Part shown: positions 9,100-16,317 of the stretch, in pieces
Position numbering within the stretch: the first letter of the stretch is position 1
How the letters are laid out: each line of letters begins with the position of its first letter
Origin: Chloroflexota bacterium
GTDB taxonomy: Bacteria; Chloroflexota; Limnocylindria; Limnocylindrales; CSP1-4
Length of the DNA: 64,000 bases
Assembly (NCBI GenBank): GCA_021786265.1
Contig: JAJYNP010000141.1
Location: 1 to 64,000 of the forward strand
Direction of reading: 5' to 3'
Notes under the pieces: generated by a model
The model's input: only the letters and a program-made list of their open reading frames with translations
The model's database searches: none
Told to the model about the DNA's origin: nothing
Program-made: the position numbers and the translations under genes

Positions 9100-9927
9100 T
9101 CATCCCTCCCAGGTGCCTTGCTCGGCCGACTCCACAGCCGACCGACGCGTGTGGATGACCAGCAATCGGCCCGACCGACAGCCGACCGACGCGGTTGAAC
9201 CTGTCATTTCGTTCGAGAGCCCGCGAGAGGGCCCCATCGGGAGCGGCTCGCCGCGCAGCGGATAGCGCAGGCCCTCGGTCACCACGCCGAGGGCGTCGCC
9301 TCCCCAGGGAAACAGCGACACGAAGTCGCCCGGCTCGCCGGCGATGTCGAGCCGGGTCGCGGAGGCGTCCGGTGGCCCGGGCCCGAGGAGCCGCAGCGCC
9401 GAGCGGTCGTCCACGATCGCCATGTCCACGCCCCGCTGCGACGCCAGGACGAGCAGCTCGATCGCGGCGATCGCGTGCTCGACACGGGGCCCGTCGAGGG
9501 CAGCCAGCGCGATCAGGTGATCGGCCCCTCGTTCGATCGCCGCCTCCAGCGCGAGCTCGAGATCGCTCTCGTCCTTCTCCGCCGGGACCCTCCGCACCTC
9601 GACGCCCGCCAGGGCCAGGCGCTGGACGAGCGCCGGCTCGGCCGAGTCGAGATCACCGACCACCAGATCGGGCCGCAGCCCCAGCGCCTCGCATGCGGCC
9701 GCGCCCGCGTCGGCGGCAATGACCAGCGTCGCGCCGGCGAAGACGTCCGCGGGCAGGGCCGTCCGCGGGGGGACACGCCCGTTGCCGACGAGCAGCGCCT
9801 TCATCGGGCGCCAGGGGTCGCGGCACGCCCGCACCGCCGGTTCGGGATGCCCCGGCGGTGGCGGAACGCTGGCTCCGACGGCAGAAACACGACGACCTCC
9901 GTCTCCCCGGACAGAGGTCGGGCTCAT
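9100..9927 (-). CDS. thiN: thiamine pyrophosphokinase
   Basis: Transfers pyrophosphate from ATP to thiamine, making TPP in the cytoplasm. The catalytic acidic motifs are GDLDS (91-95) and KDESDLELA (118-126), with the thiamine-site signature DGPRVEH (145-151) in place of the usual GGRxDH. The C-terminal beta-sandwich half (SLFPWGGDA, TEGLRYPLRGE, GRLLVIHT) is present. The start is taken as ATG 9927 because it abuts the 3' strand of the TPP riboswitch P1 helix and has GGGAG upstream inside the riboswitch. This gives a 41-residue Pro/Arg-rich extension that normal family members lack. Internal ATG 9804 (MKALLVGNG) is where homology begins, but it has no clear ribosome-binding site. Confidence 0.9.
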   Translation of the reverse strand: MSPTSVRGDGGRRVSAVGASVPPPPGHPEPAVRACRDPWRPMKALLVGNGRVPPRTALPADVFAGATLVIAADAGAAACEALGLRPDLVVGDLDSAEPALVQRLALAGVEVRRVPAEKDESDLELALEAAIERGADHLIALAALDGPRVEHAIAAIELLVLASQRGVDMAIVDDRSALRLLGPGPPDASATRLDIAGEPGDFVSLFPWGGDALGVVTEGLRYPLRGEPLPMGPSRGLSNEMTGSTASVGCRSGRLLVIHTRRSAVESAEQGTWEG

Positions 9928-10017
9928 GGACTCCCTTCGCTGGTACGACCCAGATCAGGTTCCGAGGGTCTGCGGCGCATGCCGCACTCTCAGCACCGGC
10001 GTGGTGCTCCCCTGTCC
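9928..10017 (-). promoter_or_regulatory. TPP (thiamine pyrophosphate) riboswitch
   Basis: The minus strand carries the THI-box hallmarks in order: GGGGAGC, CTGAGAGTGC, ACCCTCGGAACCTGATCTGG, then GTACCAGCGAAGGGA. The outer helix P1 can form between GGAC (10017-10014) and GTCC (9931-9928). The ribosome-binding sequence GGGAG lies within the 3' side, and the thiN ATG follows immediately. No intrinsic terminator or T-tract sits between aptamer and start, so control by hiding the ribosome-binding site is the simplest model. The whole thiN-ykoEDC unit should be shut off when TPP is plentiful. Confidence 0.95.
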
Positions 10018-10036
10018 GCTCTTCGGTTGTGACGTG

Positions 10037-10042
10037 ATGCTA
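10037..10042 (-). promoter_or_regulatory. -10 box for the riboswitch transcript
   Basis: TAGCAT on the minus strand lies about 20 nt upstream of the riboswitch P1 helix and abuts the stop codon of the HAD gene. The -35 region inside the HAD 3' end is weak. Confidence 0.4.
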
Positions 10043-10732
10043 CTACTGGGAGCCCTGCAGCGGTGTCAAGACGGCCGCGACGTCCCGCGCGACCCAGCGG
10101 GCACCGCCCGCCTTCAGGCTGCGCGCCTGCGCGGCCCCTGTGAGCACGCCCAGCGGGAGGGCGCCCGCCCGCTTCGCCATCAGCATGTCGTCGGCGGCGT
10201 CGGCCACCAGGACCATGTCGGCCGGGGCGACCCGCAGGTAGCGCGAGGCCATCAGGAGCGGCGCGGGATCGGGCTTCTGGTGCGGGACCTCGTTGCCGTA
10301 GACCATCGTCTCGAAGATGCCCGCCAGGCCGGTCGCCTTGAGCTCGAGTTCGAGCCGCTCCCGGTGGCCGGCCGTCACCAGCGCGATCCTGCGCCCGTCC
10401 GCGCGCAGCCAGCTCAGCGCCTCGGCCGCGCCCGGGACCAGGGCGGACACCTCGGTCTCGAAGATCTCCACCCAGCGACGGTCGATCCGCGGCCAGAGCA
10501 TCTCTGGGATCCCGAGGCTCTGGTACATGCGGCGCCAGTCGGGCGCGTAGTGCCTCCGGAAGAGCGCGTCGTCAAAGGGCAGGTCGAGCTCCCGGAAGAT
10601 CTCGCGATAGGTGGCCTTCGTCCGGGCGATGGAATCGATGAGCGTGCCGTCCCAGTCGAACGCCCAGACCGGACGCTCGTGCATCGAACGCAGGACCTCG
10701 CGGGGCGGCCGGCCCCGGCGCAGCAATCGCAT
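10043..10732 (-). CDS. HAD-superfamily phosphatase (Gph/PGMB-like)
   Basis: A 229-residue HAD hydrolase. Motif I FDWDGTLIDS contains the nucleophile Asp and general acid Asp. Motif II is ALVTAGH, motif III is the lysine in HQKPDPAP, and motif IV is VADAADDMLMAKRAG. The helical cap between motifs I and II is that of phosphoglycolate or beta-phosphoglucomutase-like members. The substrate cannot be read from sequence. ATG 10732 is used; ATG 10684 (MHERPVWAF) would remove 16 residues and is also possible. The gene is divergent from the YbaK gene and lies just upstream of the TPP riboswitch on the same strand, so read-through into the thiamine operon could occur. Confidence 0.85.
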   Translation of the reverse strand: MRLLRRGRPPREVLRSMHERPVWAFDWDGTLIDSIARTKATYREIFRELDLPFDDALFRRHYAPDWRRMYQSLGIPEMLWPRIDRRWVEIFETEVSALVPGAAEALSWLRADGRRIALVTAGHRERLELELKATGLAGIFETMVYGNEVPHQKPDPAPLLMASRYLRVAPADMVLVADAADDMLMAKRAGALPLGVLTGAAQARSLKAGGARWVARDVAAVLTPLQGSQ

Positions 10733-10786
10733 CCGTGCATTCTGACAGCGCACGCCCCGGCACGGGCCGGTGATAGACTCGCCGCC

Positions 10787-11362
10787 GTGCCCGATCCGCT
10801 CGCCCCACCGTCGCAACGCGTCCTCGACGCGGCCGCCCGCAAGGGCGTGAGCATCGAGATCGTCACGTTCCCGGACAGCACGCACACGGCCGAGGACGCG
10901 GCGCGTGCCGTCGGCGCGGAGCTCAGCCAGATCGTCAAGAGCCTCGTCTTCGTGGCGCCTCGGGACGAGGACGCCCTGGAGCCCTTCATCGTGCTCGTGG
11001 CGGGACCTGACCGGGTGGACGTCGCCCAGCTCGCGGCGGTGGTGGGCGAACCCGGCATCCGGCGGGCGACCGCGCGGGAGGCCAACGACCTGACCGGGTT
11101 CGTGATCGGTGGCATCCCTCCGTTCGGCCACCGCCGTCCGATCCGCGTGGTGATGGATCCGCGACTCGGACGTCACCAGGCAGTGTGGGCCGCCGCGGGC
11201 ACGCAGAACGCGGTCTTCGCCGTCTCCCCGGGCACCCTGCGGATGTTGTCGAACGCGACGGTCGCGCCGATCGCCACGGAGGTCCCCAAGGCGGGACAGG
11301 CCGGACAGGCGGGACAGGCGGGCGGGAAGGCCCGCGCGACAGGGTCCGCCGGCGGCGCGTGA
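10787..11362 (+). CDS. YbaK/ProX-type aminoacyl-tRNA deacylase
   Basis: A 191-residue member of the YbaK/EbsC/ProXp family, single-domain trans-editing factors that hydrolyse misacylated tRNA such as Cys- or Ala-tRNA(Pro). Recognisable features are the HTAEDAARAVG segment, IVKSLVFVAP with the catalytic-site lysine, and GGIPPFGHRRP near the C-terminus. The start GTG 10787 lies 7 nt after a TAGACT box, consistent with leaderless initiation. The last ~25 residues are a low-complexity GQAGQAGQAGGKA tail from a 9-bp tandem repeat, outside the family fold. The next gene overlaps by 4 bases (GTGA). Confidence 0.88.
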   Translation: MPDPLAPPSQRVLDAAARKGVSIEIVTFPDSTHTAEDAARAVGAELSQIVKSLVFVAPRDEDALEPFIVLVAGPDRVDVAQLAAVVGEPGIRRATAREANDLTGFVIGGIPPFGHRRPIRVVMDPRLGRHQAVWAAAGTQNAVFAVSPGTLRMLSNATVAPIATEVPKAGQAGQAGQAGGKARATGSAGGA

Positions 11363-11931
11363 GCGAGGCCGAGGTACACCGCTCGACCGTCCGGTACCCC
11401 GGGGGGCTCTCGGTCCGTTTCCGCTGGGCGGGCACCGGCCGCGCCGCCGATGTCTTCGCGCTTTCCGAGGCGGGCGGCCGTCTCGACGACCACGGCATGC
11501 TCGTATCGCCCCATCCTGACCGCCTCTGCCGGGCGGAGATGCGCGTCGAGGGGCCGGCGGGCGCGTGGACGGCGCGGTTCGCGTCGCCGATCTTCGACGG
11601 CCCCACGGCGTTCTTCTGGGACGTCCCCGGCCTCCTGGTCGCCAAGTTCGGATTCCGGAGCTACGGGCTGGACGCCCGCACCGGCGACCTCCGGTGGTCC
11701 AGGGAGAGCGGCGCACCCATCATCGACATCCTGGGCAGCTCCCGCGTCGACCACGTCCTGGTGCAGAGCGAGATCGACACGGTGGCGGTCGAAGCCGACG
11801 GGTCCGTGGCCTGGCGGCTGGCGCACTCCGACGTGGTGGCGGGGGCGGAGCTGATCGGCGGGCGGCTCGTGCTGACCAGCTACGGGGGCCAGGTCGCGGC
11901 CTTCGATCCGCAGACGGGGCACGCCCTCTGA
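11359..11931 (+). CDS. PQQ-like beta-propeller fragment protein, unknown function
   Basis: I do not recognise a specific family. This 190-residue protein has no signal peptide or membrane span. Its C-terminal half contains alternating blade-like strands with the dipeptides typical of PQQ/WD-like repeats (YGLDARTGDLRWS, VEADGSVAWRL, LVLTSYGGQVAAFDPQTGHAL), enough for two to three blades, not a full propeller. GTG 11359 overlaps the YbaK-type gene stop, so the two are probably translated together. A strong hairpin follows the gene. Confidence 0.65.
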   Translation: MSEAEVHRSTVRYPGGLSVRFRWAGTGRAADVFALSEAGGRLDDHGMLVSPHPDRLCRAEMRVEGPAGAWTARFASPIFDGPTAFFWDVPGLLVAKFGFRSYGLDARTGDLRWSRESGAPIIDILGSSRVDHVLVQSEIDTVAVEADGSVAWRLAHSDVVAGAELIGGRLVLTSYGGQVAAFDPQTGHAL

Positions 11932-11947
11932 CCCGGCGATGTCGTGG

Positions 11948-11984
11948 AGCCCCCGGCGACCGCCAACGGCGGCCGCCGGGGGCT
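11948..11984 (+). terminator. GC-rich hairpin, likely transcription end
   Basis: A 17-bp stem with one mismatch and a 3-nt loop (arms 11948-11964 and 11968-11984), 17 bases after the stop at 11931. It is not followed by a T-tract, so termination may be Rho-like or need other factors. Confidence 0.5.
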
Positions 11985-12081
11985 GATGAATGCGCCGGGG
12001 ACGGGCGGCGAGCGGGCGGTGGATCGGTGGACGAGTGGTGGATAAGTCCGGGTGAAGTCGGTCCGAAGGTGGACAACCCGG

Positions 12082-12110
12082 TTGACCCGACCGGCGTTGG
12101 TGACTAGCGT
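12082..12110 (+). promoter_or_regulatory. sigma70-like promoter
   Basis: TTGACC (12082-12087), 17-bp spacer, TAGCGT (12105-12110). The expected start, near 12117, coincides with the first base pair of the hairpin-closed element downstream. Confidence 0.55.
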
Positions 12111-12116
12111 AGGGAC

Positions 12117-12196
12117 AGCCCGAAGGGGTCAGGAGCGATCACTAACGGCGGCGATGACATCAACGCCCACGTGAGTTCGCGGAGGTTCCTTCGGGC
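12117..12196 (+). ncRNA. candidate structured leader or small RNA
   Basis: From the predicted transcription start, GCCCGAAGG (12118-12126) can pair perfectly with CCTTCGGGC (12188-12196), enclosing about 60 nt. It is followed by CCTTT. It does not match tRNA, SRP RNA, the c-di-GMP riboswitch or other classes I can recall. It could be a leader of the gene at 12265, which also has its own near-start -10 box, or an independent small RNA. Only the pairing and promoter are seen; function is inference. Confidence 0.35.
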
Positions 12197-12264
12197 CCTT
12201 TGCTGCCCGGGGATCTGTTGCCTTCGTGGCGGCCGTCGTGGGCCGGGTGCTAGCATCGCCCGAC

Positions 12265-13146
12265 GTGATCGCCCTCGTTCTCGCCGCCTGCGGCGTCCTG
12301 CTCCTCGGCCTGGGCGCGTTCGTCATGCGGGGGTTCGGCAGCGGCTACCGAGTCGGCCGGATCCTGCGCGCTGCTCCCGAGGCGACGCTCGAGGAGGCGG
12401 CCGAGGCCGCCAGGGCGGGTCGCCGCGTCTATGTCCGGGCGCACGGCCGGATCTCCAGCGAGGAGGAGTTCCCCGACGAACACGACCGGCCGCTGGTGTA
12501 CCGCCGTCGGCGCGTGCAGCTCGCCACGCGGTCGGGGTGGGAGGCCATCGAAGACCGGCGCGTGGCCGTCCCGTTCGGGATCGCGAGCCGCGGCACGCGC
12601 GTCGGGGTGGACCTCGCCGCCCTCGACGAGGGGCTGGTGGTGATGCCGCGCGAATCGCGCGGGGTCGCGGGCGAGGTGCCCGACCAGGTTCCGGCCGGGA
12701 CGCCCCCCGACCGGCCGGTACGGTTGTTGATCGAACAGGTCTCCGCGGTCGAGCACGCCTACGTGGCAGGCGTTCCGGCGCTCGATGCGCAGGGACAGCC
12801 GATGCTGACCGCGGGTGTGGGTCGCCCCCTCGTGGTCTGCACGCTCGACCTGCCAGACGCGATGCGCGTCCTCGGCGGCGCGGACAGGAGGCGGGCGGCC
12901 GGGGCCGCGATCCTGCTGGCCGCGGGGTGCCTGCTCCTGGCCGTCGCGCTCCTCGTCGTGGTCGCCGTCCCTGCGCTCGCGGCGTCGCCGTCGCCGGCTG
13001 CCCTCGGGACCGGGGACACGAGGACCAGCGGCGCTCCCCCCAGCTTCGTGGGCCAGCCGATCCTGGCCGCGATCGGCGTGCTGGTGCTGGGCGTGGTGAC
13101 CGCGGTGGCGACCACGCTGTACGTTCGGTTGACGCGCCAGCGCTGA
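12265..13146 (+). CDS. GIDE-like membrane protein (MUL1-type domain between two membrane regions)
   Basis: A 293-residue protein with an N-terminal span (IALVLAACGVLLLGLGAF), a ~170-residue soluble domain, and two C-terminal spans. The soluble part follows the pattern of GIDE domains known from mitochondrial MUL1 and bacterial homologues: a GRRVYVRAHGRI strand, a conserved proline-rich turn, LVYRRRRVQ, then VPFGIA..GTRVGVDL and, later, YVAGVPALDA. No RING finger is present, as is usual in bacteria. The function of bacterial GIDE proteins is unknown. GTG 12265 is chosen because TAGCAT (12251-12256) lies 8 nt before it; in-frame GTGs at 12226 and 12238 are alternatives. I rate the family match as probable, not certain. 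Confidence 0.55.
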   Translation: MIALVLAACGVLLLGLGAFVMRGFGSGYRVGRILRAAPEATLEEAAEAARAGRRVYVRAHGRISSEEEFPDEHDRPLVYRRRRVQLATRSGWEAIEDRRVAVPFGIASRGTRVGVDLAALDEGLVVMPRESRGVAGEVPDQVPAGTPPDRPVRLLIEQVSAVEHAYVAGVPALDAQGQPMLTAGVGRPLVVCTLDLPDAMRVLGGADRRRAAGAAILLAAGCLLLAVALLVVVAVPALAASPSPAALGTGDTRTSGAPPSFVGQPILAAIGVLVLGVVTAVATTLYVRLTRQR

Positions 13147-13322
13147 CACGACGCCGTTGCGCCGGACCGCGAGCCGCCGTCTCGGCGAGCCAGCGGGTGT
13201 GGCGCCGCCGGGTGGGACGATCGGGCAGTGGCCGCACGGTACCTCCGGTCCGCTGTGGGGTTTTGTGAGGGATCGGTAGGCTCTGGCAGGTCGGTGGGAC
13301 GGACTGGTCCAGAAGGTGGCTC

Positions 13323-16259
13323 ATGGGGATCGCAGGAGGACAGGGCACGGTGTCGGTGGCGGGCGCGGCCCGGATCCTCGGCGTCCACCCCAACACGGTT
13401 CGCGCGTGGAGCGACCAGGGCCGCCTCCCCTTCATCCGGCTCAACGCACGGGGAGATCGCCGGTACCGGGCCGCGGCGCTCGAGGCATTCCTGGGCGGCG
13501 CCGGCACCGACCAGACGCTCCGCTCGCCGGACGCGGGCGGGGGCACAGCGCTCGTGGGTGGGACCGGCGAGGCGCCGCTTTCCCTGGCGCCCGCGATCGA
13601 CCAGCTCCTGGCGGGGATCGGCTCGACCCTCGACGTCAACGCCATCGAGCACGGCCTGCTCCGCCAATCGATGGAGCTGTTCGGGGCGGACCGCGGCGCG
13701 GTCTTTCTCCGAGAGCAGGACGGGGTCGCTGTCGCCCAGGCGAGCACCGGGCTATCCCGCGCCTACCTGTCGGCGGTCCAGGCCGACTCCCCCGACTCCC
13801 GGGCTCGCGACGCGATCGACGCCGGACGGGCCATGGCGGTGCTGCACTGGGGAGCCGACACGGCGGACCGCGGCCGGCAGCGGCAGCTGGCGGCCGCGGA
13901 GGGGTTCGAGTCGGTGGCCATCGCCCCGCTGGTGGCCGACGGGATACCGCTGGGCGCGCTCGTGCTGTACCACGACCGGCCCCGGCCGTACGACACGCGC
14001 GACCTGGACGCGCTGCGCATCCTGGGCGCCAAGGCGGGCATTGCGATCCGCAACGCCCGCGACTACGCGAGGATGGCGACCTGGGCGGCGCAGCTCCGCT
14101 CGATCCAGCAGCTCGGGGTGCGGCTGAGCCGGCTCGGCACCATGCGAGAGGTGGGAGCGGCGATCGCGACCGAGCTGCAACAACTGATCGACTACCACAA
14201 CGTCCGCGTCTACCGCCTGGTGAACCAGGCGGAACTGGTGCCGGTCTCGATGCGCGGTCGCGTCGGTGAGTACGTGGACGAGACACCCGAGCAGCTCGGC
14301 ACGACCGTGGGGCGCGGACTGACCGGGTGGGTGGCGGAGCATCGACAGGCGCTGCTGGTGCACGACGCGGCGCACGACCCCCGCTCCAACACCATCCCGG
14401 GGACCGAGCCGGGTCTCGAGGAGTCCATGCTGCTCGCCCCGATGCGCTTCGAGGACGAAGTGCTCGGCGTGCTCGTCCTGTCCAAGCTCGGCCTGCGTCA
14501 GTTCACCGAGGACGATCTCCGGTTGCTCGAGATCTACGCGAGCTTCGCGGCCCAGGCGATGGCCAACGTGGATTCCACCGAGCGGCTCCGCGAGCAGTAC
14601 GCCCAGATGGCGCGCTGGGCGGCACAGCTGCGCTCCATCCAGCAGCTGGGCGTCCGGCTCAGCCGCCTGAGCAGCGTGCGCGAGATCGGTATCGCCATCG
14701 CGACCGAACTCCGGCAGCTGATCCACTACCACAACGTGCGGGTCTACCGTCTGCTGCCCGGTGGCGACCTGGTCGCCGTGGCGATGCGGGGACAGGTCGG
14801 CGAGTACGTGGACGAGACGCCCGAGCAGCTGCGGGTCCACACCGGCCAGGGGATCACCGGATGGGTGGCGGAGCACGCGAAGGCGCAGCTCATCGACGCC
14901 GCCGCCAGGGACCCGCGCGTCCTGACCATCCCCGGGACGGCGGCCGACGTGGACGAGTCGATGCTGCTGGCCCCGATGATCTACGAGGACGACGTGCTGG
15001 GCGTGCTGGTGCTCTCGAAGCTGGGCCTCCGCCAGTTCAGCCAGGATGACCTGCGGCTCCTCGAGATCTACGCGAGCTTCGCGGCGCACGCGATGGCCAG
15101 CGCGGACGCGGCCGAGCGCCTGCGCAACCAGTCGGCGGCGCTCGAGCGGCAGCTGCGGAGCCAGCAGGTCCTGCTGCAGATCACCGAGTCGATCCTGACG
15201 ACGCTCGATGCGAGGCGCGTGCTGGACCTGATCGCCGAGGGGCTGGCCGCGCTCGTGCGCTACGACAACCTCGCGATCGCGCAGGTCGATCCGCCCACCG
15301 GCCTGCTGCGGACCATCGTCGCCATCGGGGTCGACGCCGCGGAGCACACTCGGGACTGGCTCCCCGGGGAGGAAGGGCTCTCCACCTGGGTGGTGCAACG
15401 GAACGAGCCCCTGCTCGCGCGCGAGGGACGGAAGGATCCGAGGGCCCGGACCGTACCGGGGCTCGAACCACTCGACGGCAGCGTCATCGCGGTGCCACTC
15501 CGCGGCAGGTCCGGCCCGACCGGCGTCCTGACGCTGGAGCGGCTGGGCGCGGCCGACGGCTTCACCGACGAGGAATTCGAGCTGGTCAAGCTGTTCGGTG
15601 CCCAGGTGTCCATCGCGCTGCAGAACGCCGAGGAACACCGTGCGGTCGAGATCCGCGCCGAGACAGACGGGCTCACGGGGCTTCGGAACAAGGGCACGTT
15701 CGACCGCCAGCTGGCACAGGCGGTGGCCCACGGCGATCGCTTCAGCGTCCTGATGATCGACCTGGACGACTTCAAGACCGTGAACGACGCGAAGGGTCAC
15801 CAGGCCGGAGATCAAGTGCTGCGGCACATCGCGGTGGCGATCCGGAACGGCGTGCGGGAAACCGACGTGGTGTTCCGCTACGGCGGTGACGAGTTCGCGT
15901 TGCTCCTGCCCGACACGGAGGCGCGGGGCGCACGGGCGGTCGCGGACAAGGTGAGTCGTGCCGTCGGCGCCGTTGATGCCGTGCCCGGGGCGCGACCCGT
16001 GAGCTGCTCGATCGGCATCGCCTCGTACCCGGACGACGGCGCGGACCAGGATGCGGTGCTGCTCGCTGCCGACCGAGCGTGCTACGCGTCGAAACGCAGC
16101 GGGCGCGGGCGCATCTCGACGGCCCGGGAAGGGCTCGCGCTGGCAGCCGAGTTCCGGCCGACCACCCCGACCCCGGTCGACGAGCCCGTCGCGCTGGCGT
16201 CCTCCGTCGCGCTGGCGTCCTCCGTCGCGCTGGCGTCCTCCGTCGCGCTGGCGTCCTGA
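13323..16259 (+). CDS. HTH-GAF(x4)-GGDEF diguanylate cyclase
   Basis: A 978-residue cytoplasmic signalling protein. Residues ~10-58 are a MerR/excisionase-type helix-turn-helix (VAGAARILGVHPNTVRAWS, then RYRAAALEAFL). Four GAF sensor domains follow (~85-235, 265-420, 443-600, 620-775). GAF2 and GAF3 are near-duplicates with identical runs such as LGVLVLSKLGLRQF. The C-terminal cyclase domain (~785-945) has an intact GGDEF at 854-858 and the inhibitory I-site RETD at 845-848, so it should make cyclic-di-GMP with product feedback. The C-terminus ends in four VALASS repeats. A DNA-binding domain joined to a cyclase is unusual and suggests DNA-localised or promoter-linked signalling. ATG 13323 follows CCAGAAGGTGGCTC. 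Confidence 0.9.
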   Translation: MGIAGGQGTVSVAGAARILGVHPNTVRAWSDQGRLPFIRLNARGDRRYRAAALEAFLGGAGTDQTLRSPDAGGGTALVGGTGEAPLSLAPAIDQLLAGIGSTLDVNAIEHGLLRQSMELFGADRGAVFLREQDGVAVAQASTGLSRAYLSAVQADSPDSRARDAIDAGRAMAVLHWGADTADRGRQRQLAAAEGFESVAIAPLVADGIPLGALVLYHDRPRPYDTRDLDALRILGAKAGIAIRNARDYARMATWAAQLRSIQQLGVRLSRLGTMREVGAAIATELQQLIDYHNVRVYRLVNQAELVPVSMRGRVGEYVDETPEQLGTTVGRGLTGWVAEHRQALLVHDAAHDPRSNTIPGTEPGLEESMLLAPMRFEDEVLGVLVLSKLGLRQFTEDDLRLLEIYASFAAQAMANVDSTERLREQYAQMARWAAQLRSIQQLGVRLSRLSSVREIGIAIATELRQLIHYHNVRVYRLLPGGDLVAVAMRGQVGEYVDETPEQLRVHTGQGITGWVAEHAKAQLIDAAARDPRVLTIPGTAADVDESMLLAPMIYEDDVLGVLVLSKLGLRQFSQDDLRLLEIYASFAAHAMASADAAERLRNQSAALERQLRSQQVLLQITESILTTLDARRVLDLIAEGLAALVRYDNLAIAQVDPPTGLLRTIVAIGVDAAEHTRDWLPGEEGLSTWVVQRNEPLLAREGRKDPRARTVPGLEPLDGSVIAVPLRGRSGPTGVLTLERLGAADGFTDEEFELVKLFGAQVSIALQNAEEHRAVEIRAETDGLTGLRNKGTFDRQLAQAVAHGDRFSVLMIDLDDFKTVNDAKGHQAGDQVLRHIAVAIRNGVRETDVVFRYGGDEFALLLPDTEARGARAVADKVSRAVGAVDAVPGARPVSCSIGIASYPDDGADQDAVLLAADRACYASKRSGRGRISTAREGLALAAEFRPTTPTPVDEPVALASSVALASSVALASSVALAS
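14073..15120 (+). repeat. intragenic duplication of a GAF module (two ~530-bp copies)
   Basis: The segment from about 14073 to 14606 and that from 14607 to about 15120 encode GAF2 and GAF3 of the cyclase with long shared stretches (WAAQLRSIQQLGVRLSRL, YVDETPEQL, LLEIYASFAA). The repeat period is 178 codons. It looks like a tandem duplication that has since diverged. Confidence 0.8.
16188..16256 (+). repeat. 18-bp tandem repeat at the cyclase C-terminus
   Basis: Three full copies and one 15-bp copy of an 18-bp unit (GTCGCGCTGGCGTCCTCC) encode VALASS repeats directly before the stop. Copies are identical, so the array is recent or unstable in length. Confidence 0.85.
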
Positions 16260-16317
16260 GGCCGCACGGGCTCCGCGACCGGCGCGCCGCGTGGCCCGCC
16301 TGAGTACCATCGGCTGC

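Larger units (their letters stand above)
11932..12264. other. intergenic region, 333 bp, hairpin, promoter and candidate RNA
   Basis: This region contains a terminator-like hairpin (11948-11984), a TTGACC/TAGCGT promoter (12082-12110) and a stem-closed element (12118-12196) before the GIDE-like gene. Short open frames here lack coding character. Confidence 0.5.

Noticed and set aside
9100..9804. Shorter thiamine pyrophosphokinase starting at ATG 9804
   Set aside because: Homology begins here, but the riboswitch with its ribosome-binding site leads directly into ATG 9927; kept as an alternative only.
12118..12196. tRNA or known riboswitch at this element
   Set aside because: The helix spacing and loops do not give a cloverleaf, and no TPP, c-di-GMP, cobalamin or SAM signatures are seen, so it is reported only as a candidate.
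16188..16256. CRISPR-like array
   Set aside because: Units are contiguous without spacers and encode an in-frame peptide repeat.
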